Shown here in pieces: positions 59,031-64,000 of a stretch of DNA of 64,000 nt; positions within the stretch are counted from its first letter, which is position 1, and every line of letters starts with the position of its first letter. The stretch comes from Cinnamomum chago (taxonomy: Eukaryota; Streptophyta; Magnoliopsida; Laurales; Lauraceae), in assembly GCA_038049695.1 (NCBI GenBank), contig CP142457.1, positions 57,780,501-57,844,500 on the forward strand. Reading direction: 5' to 3'. The position numbers and the translations under genes are program-made. The notes below the pieces were generated by a model. The model was not told the origin of the DNA and did no database searches. It saw only the letters and a program-made list of their open reading frames with translations.

Positions 59031-59958
59031 TAGGACTGTACAAAAAATTCGGTATCACCGCAAAATCGAACCGAACCGATCGAACTGAGCGGTTTGGATC
59101 AATTTATAATAGATCAGTTCAGTTAATGGTTTGAAAATCATAAAAACCACTTACATTGGTCGGTTATCGGTTTGAGCCCACGGTTAACCACTTAAACCGA
59201 ACCGATCATATGTAGTAACTTAAGTGTTGTTGTTTTACTATTTTAGCATTAGGGTTTCATTTTTTACTACTTTCAAAATTACATTCCATAACTCCATTCT
59301 CACATGAACTCAATCGTCAACACTGCTTCAGTGCATCTCATCTAATCTCTCGAATTACTGTATAGGGTATTTTCCTTCCATCATAATTCATACATCGTTT
59401 CAATGAAGTTTTTATCAGAATGCTACACTATTGAGAATGCTATAAAAGCCAATAGAACCTAACATTTTTATGGTTAGTTTTGGTCTCACCTAACCAATGT
59501 GTTAAGAAACCTTCATTTCTGAAAAATACAGTGGGTTTTGATACAGATTCCATTTGTGAGTGACTTTTCTTGACATAAACTATTATTCTATTGTAATTCC
59601 AAATGGTATAATGTGGAATGAATGTTTCAATGCAAGCTGTTATTTTTTTTTCTTGCGTTTAGTCCAAACTCTTTTTTTGGAGTAGAATTATTTTTTATAT
59701 GCGTTTAATCTAGTATGTAATGTTGGATTTTTATGTGTCCACTAAATATTGAAAAAATGAAAAGGACGGGGTATCATCATTTTGAAATTTTCAATGTCTA
59801 ATTTTCAAAAAAATAAAATTAAAAACAACGGTTCGGTTCGGTTCGGTTTAAGCACTCTCCATCGGTAAGATCAGATCGGTTAATTAAAAAACCGACAAGT
59901 TCGGTTTGGTTGTTGGTTTTAATGGTAAACTGATCCGAACCGCCCATGTGTAGTCTTA
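59031..59958. mobile_element. hAT-type non-autonomous element
   Basis: Termini TAGGACTGTACA and, reverse-complemented, TAAGACTACACA match at 9 of 12. The flanking 8-mers ATCTCTAA (59023-59030) and ATCCCTAT (59959-59966) match at 6 of 8. Subterminal CCGAACCG / CGGTTCGG motifs are clustered at both ends, as in hAT elements. The 928 bp interior is AT-rich without transposase. Confidence 0.75.
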
Positions 59959-61619
59959 ATCCCTATGAGTAGGCCATTCGTAGTTGTCGTTGAAAGGTGT
60001 GGATTTCATCTTAGCCGATTCTAGTTTTTTCTAGTTCCAAAAGTAATTATAGACGGTTTCAATAGTTGTGAATTGCAGCAAAGGATCTGAACTCTTGAAC
60101 TTGGGGTACTACCCTCTGCTTGGGAAGGGGGGAGAATGGGGGGCAAGAAAAAAAATGAGAGGAAAATGGAAGGAAAATAATTTTGGAGAGTATTTGGGAA
60201 GGGGGGAGGGAAAATGGGGAAGGGGGAAATGGAGGGAAAAATGTGTTGTTTCCCCTCAAAAAAATTCCCTCCCCCCCCCCGCCCCCGCCCCAAAAAAAAA
60301 AAAAAAGGGGAAAATGAGGGGAAAGTGATGGAAATGACTAAATTGCCCTTGTATTCTAATTGAATTTTTTTTAAAAATAAGGATAAAATGAATTTTATCT
60401 CTGTACTTCACAAACAAGCAAAATTATACTTTTTATTTTTTCTTTTTTCTTTTTTATTTTTACTTCCCTATACTTCCTTACTTTCCAAACAAGAGGAGAA
60501 AAAATTCTCTCCTTGTTAATTTTTTTTACCCCTGGAATCCTCCCTCCTCCCACCCCAAAACGGAGGGTAAATTTCTTCCCCCAGGATAGCTCCGAAGCCC
60601 TAGCGAATACCAAGGCCTGACACCTAGGGGGATGTGATGCGAGTGATTGAAGTGTACGGTATCTAATGAACCCACTCAGTAGGGTGGGGCCTATTGTTTG
60701 TGAAATTTCCCATCGGACCTTTGTTCGGTACCCCTCCTGTGGAGTGATCGTTTTCGGTTTTGCTGGGCAAAGTTTGGATGGTCCTGATCTTGAATTGCGA
60801 ACCTGTGGGGGGGCGCATAACCGTACGATACGCCCACAACCCCATGTTGGGATAAGCACTGCGATTAACTGTGAGTGTGAGGGACCACTCATAATAAGGA
60901 CGTAGATGGTGCCCCCAACCCCAACCCACATGCTGGTTTAGAAAATAGAAGTGACCATGTGGGCCCGATTTCGAGTGAGAGTGTGTCACAGGCCAAGGAC
61001 CATTGGATTTTCTTTTTCCAAATTTTACAAAAGGCATAAAACTTATGGCTCATTTGAAATAAGTGCATAAAGAATTAAATATTTCAAGATAGTTAAAATT
61101 TTCTCATATTTTTTTTATGGCCTATTTCTTTATTAGAATTTTCTGCTTTGCTTTTTGGTGAATTTCTAAATACTAAAATGCAATTGAGCAATAAAAAATT
61201 CTACCATATTTGAGAATTTCAAAACGCTTTGAACAAGAATTATATGGATTCTAATGAAAAAAATTAGAACTTGCTCAAGCATTTTCCATTATAAAATATT
61301 AGAAAATGAAAAAGAAATATGCTTAAATCATTTTTTTATATTTTTCTCTTTAATAAATCATCTAAGAATTTAAGCGAAATGTTGAAGTCCAACCAACCTA
61401 GATGACCTGGCAGGTCCACTTGAACTTTCTTTAAGCATGGACGTTTAAAAAATGGGATTCCAAAATCGATTAAGCCATGTTTGGCAAATTTTTTTTCTTT
61501 TTTAATGTAGTTTGAAAGTTGAGGGGAAAAAAGATTTGGATGAGTAGTGCTCTCCACATCTACCACACCCAGTCGAGTTATTTATTTATTTTTTAAATAT
61601 GAGAGAGTAATGTAAGATC

Positions 61620-62150
61620 AAAACCGTTAGAAATATTCATAAGATCAAATTCGATTAAGAAATCAAATTCCAGTCGTTGGATCGTCACCAATCTTGATAT
61701 GTGCATAAAAAAATAAGTCATTTGATATTATTTTCTAAATCTTGTGGGCTTTAAACACGAGATCCAAACCATTAGATCTCTTTGGAATGATAAATTGAAC
61801 CATGCGGTCAATTTTCAATGCTTGATACCTTATTGGTTTTGAGAAAATTTTGAATTAATATCTTCCATTGATGTAACATGCTCGATTCTAAATTAGTCAA
61901 TAGCCAGTCATGTTTTTCTATATTTTTAATTATTTTTAGGATAGTAAATCACAATTCAAGCCGTTGAAGATATTTAGAATGTCAAGCACTGCAATTGACT
62001 CAAATTTTAACTATTGTATCATCACCAACCTCCAGATGTATAAAATAGTGAACCATTTGACATTAACTTTTGGGATCTAAGGGCTCCAAACACTGTGCTA
62101 TGGAGTCAAACTTCAACGCATTATACCTTGTGAATTTCAAAAAACTCATG
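61620..62150. repeat. Diverged tandem duplication of about 330-350 bp units
   Basis: TTCCAGTCGTTGGATCGTCA, CCAATCTTGATATGT, CATTTGATATTA, GGGCTTTAAACAC recur as TTTTAACTATTGTATCATCA, CCAACCTCCAGATGT, CATTTGACATTA, GGGCTCCAAACAC about 350 bp later. Each unit also has an ...GATCAAA.TTC... / CCGTTGAAGAT segment. The source is unknown; it may be remnant LTR or satellite-like DNA. Confidence 0.65.
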
Positions 62151-62324
62151 AAGAATTCTCAACTATTAATTTTAAAATGTCTAATTAAATAGATCATAGT
62201 ATTACTAAACACACTTTTTTAATATACATATATATATTATATTATATTATATGTATCTTTTTTCAATGGCACTATTTTGGGGGACTTTGCTGGGACGAGA
62301 GAGGGATACTTAACTCAGCTAATG

Positions 62325-62560
62325 ATTCCTGGCCACGTCTTATCTGGCGATTACCACTGCCCTGACTTTTGTGGGCCCCGCTTTGGCGCTAGCAAGAGGT
62401 TGGAATGATGGCAGGAGTTTTTTTTTTTTAGGATAGAGTCTCATTCTAGGGTCCACATCCTCTATGTCTATGGCCACAAAGGATTACGAAGGCAGGCCTA
62501 TAAATTCGTATATGATCCTGAATTATTGAATTCTGAGTGAGAAACTCAAAGAGTATTTTA
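62325..62560. repeat. LTR-like fragment with a TATAAATTCG box, copy 2
   Basis: Partner of 58410-58600, here with GGCCACGTCTTATCTGGCGA, TCCACATCCTCTATG, GAAGGCAGGCCTATAAATTC and TGAATTATTGAATTC. About 3.9 kb separates the two copies, which is compatible with LTRs of a degraded element, but the interval between has no retroelement protein and holds a hAT element. Confidence 0.55.
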
Positions 62561-63044
62561 TTAGACTCTCCAATCTTAACTTATTCGCTTTTTCTTTGGT
62601 AAAATCTAATTAATTTACTTAAGAAAGTATAACTAGCAACGAGTAGCCTAACATAGAAAAAATTAAGACACCTAGCATAAATGGATCGTTGCCCCCATTC
62701 CATTCCAATCGGACAAGACCGATCAGAACAAGTATTTTATATAAATCTTATAAAGGTAGGTAGGCCTAAGTTTATAAATTAGAGTAATATCGGAATTTTC
62801 ATATAATAATTATCTAATCCCGCGATTGCTCTACTCCTAGGTCCTAATACAGAGAGAAAAAGCCGGGCCATTTCCTTGATCGATTGGGATTTTAGCAAGT
62901 GGGCCCAGTCAAGGGCCCAATTTCTCGCGAGTCAGAGTTATTGGAAGATCCGGATTCTGTTTCTCAGAAAGTGATGCAGTCCTGGATAAATAGATGTGGA
63001 TCTGGTCTTCACATCTGTCCGCGTTCTCTCTCTTCAAAAGCATC

Positions 63045-63185
63045 CTTCCTTTCATCTCTACCCTTCTTCTTCAGACCTCTTCTCTCTGGATCCGAAGAAG
63101 AAAAAAAGATGGTCTCATCTCTACCCTTCCTTTTCAGACCTCTTCACTCTAGATCTAGATCTGAAGAAGAAAAATAGATTTAACT
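63045..63185. repeat. Two-copy tandem repeat of about 65 bp
   Basis: TCATCTCTACCCTTC, TTCAGACCTCTTC.CTCT and GATC.GAAGAAGAAAAA occur twice in succession; further TTCTTCTTC-rich relatives extend to about 63360. Confidence 0.8.
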
Positions 63186-63429
63186 TTTGAGGAGAGGGGG
63201 AATGTGTTTATTTGTCCCCTCTCCTCAAAAGTTTCTTCTTTTTTCATTTCTACATTTCTTCTTCCTATTCCCCTAAGAAGCTCCATCTTTTTTTCATTTT
63301 TTGTCTTTCTTCTCACCCTTCCCCTCAAAAGCTCTTATCTTTTCTCACTTGTACCATTCTCCTCCTGTTCCACGGCGGGTTCTGAATTTTTCAAGGTACA
63401 GGACAAGAGTAAAGATTAGGCCTCTTTAG

Positions 63430-63514
63430 CCATCATATATGATAATATCATTGGTGGGCCCTACCGATATGAAAAATAGGCAATGGGTTGATGATGCCCA
63501 AGTATAACTATTTG

Positions 63515-63545
<31 letters not shown>

Positions 63546-63770
63546 CTCAGACAAGAATTTAAGCATCATATATGAGGAATAAAAAATCATTGGTGGGCCC
63601 CACTAACAGATGAGAAGAACGGGTGAAGGGCTGAAGGCTTGCTGATCTGTTTGTAAAAAAAAAAAAAAAAAGCCCCAAATCATCCTAATGCTAGACCAGA
63701 TTCTCCCTGAATTTCAGTCATCAAATATAAAATATCATTCGTAGGCCCCACTGATGGATGCTCAAATCAG
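63430..63770. repeat. Three diverged units with poly-A tracts
   Basis: CATCATATATGA / TCATCAAATATAA followed by ATATCATTGGTGGGCCC.AC and GATG or GATATG occurs at about 63432, 63563 and 63718. The first two units end in long A-runs (63516-63540, 63655-63672). Repeated unit-plus-poly-A suggests successive retroposon-like insertions or a tandem array. Confidence 0.7.
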
Positions 63771-64000
63771 TAATGCAATAAGCACTCTTAGATGATTTGA
63801 TGTGGGTATATTGATGCTCAGGACGATGGAATCCATTGGATGAGCCCTGCCCCCACCAAATGATTGAAAAGCCAAATGATTGAAAAGAAAATAAAAGGTA
63901 GAATCCAGAAGGATAGGGACTTTAGGCCCCCCTGAAAAATGGGCCATGGGCAAGGGCACTTACAGCCCTTGTTCAGGGCGGGGCCTGTCCAGATCTGAGT

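Larger units (their letters stand above)
53200..64000. other. Gene-poor, repeat-rich right end
   Basis: No spliced gene or conserved protein motif found. The longest open frame (minus 60395-60931, 178 codons) has no recognizable domain. Content is tandem and dispersed repeats, a hAT element, LTR-like fragments, purine-rich low-complexity DNA at 60110-60320 and AT-rich stretches at 54150-56250 and 61040-62260. Confidence 0.5.

Noticed and set aside
60395-60931. 178-codon minus-strand frame
   Set aside because: No recognizable domain; it runs into Lys-rich low-complexity sequence from a pyrimidine tract and has no splice-consistent partner exon.

Overview
This window is nuclear DNA from a flowering plant. 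Four spliced protein genes with GT-AG introns encode plant-specific families, including a plastid carotenoid enzyme and a circadian MYB. Introns are long, intergenic DNA is AT-rich, and nested transposable elements are abundant. The species cannot be determined from the sequence alone; long TE-filled introns suggest a moderate to large, probably woody, non-grass genome (inference). I rebuilt every gene model by hand from exon homology and splice sites, and reading phase closes across all exons in each of the four.

Layout. (1) 1317-4218, minus: beta-carotene 3-hydroxylase, 7 exons, 311 aa, TATA box 65 bp upstream of its start. (2) 4.4-12.4 kb: intergenic, with two SINEs bounded by target-site duplications, a duplicated 200 bp block and hAT-type mini-elements. 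(3) 12.4-23.8 kb, plus: a plant eIF4E-binding protein of the CBE1/4E-T-like family, 10 coding exons, 1054 aa, with a Tourist-like MITE, a triplicated repeat and a G-rich MULE-type MITE in its introns. (4) 25.9-37.9 kb, minus: a REVEILLE (RVE6/RVE8-type) MYB gene, 8 coding exons, 282 aa. Its introns hold a complete 329 bp TRIM retrotransposon, RTE-type LINE remnants and a 235 bp near-perfect hairpin. (5) 38.1-39.4 kb: a Pack-MULE-like element carrying a broken piece of the ribosomal protein uS7 (RPS5) gene, 224 bp upstream of the REVEILLE start codon. (6) 40-46 kb: SINEs and MITEs. (7) 46.5-53.2 kb, minus: an At4g06598-type bZIP protein with an altered basic region, an upstream ORF and a possible small gene nested in its last intron. 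(8) 53.2-64 kb: no convincing gene; tandem repeats, a 0.9 kb hAT element, LTR-like fragments and a copy of part of REVEILLE intron 1.

The genes are functionally unrelated (carotenoid synthesis, translation control, clock-related transcription, bZIP transcription) and form no operon or cluster. I found no convincing novel molecular system. The unusual content is mobile-element biology: a gene-capturing MULE, a complete TRIM, a head-only SINE and a long intronic hairpin.
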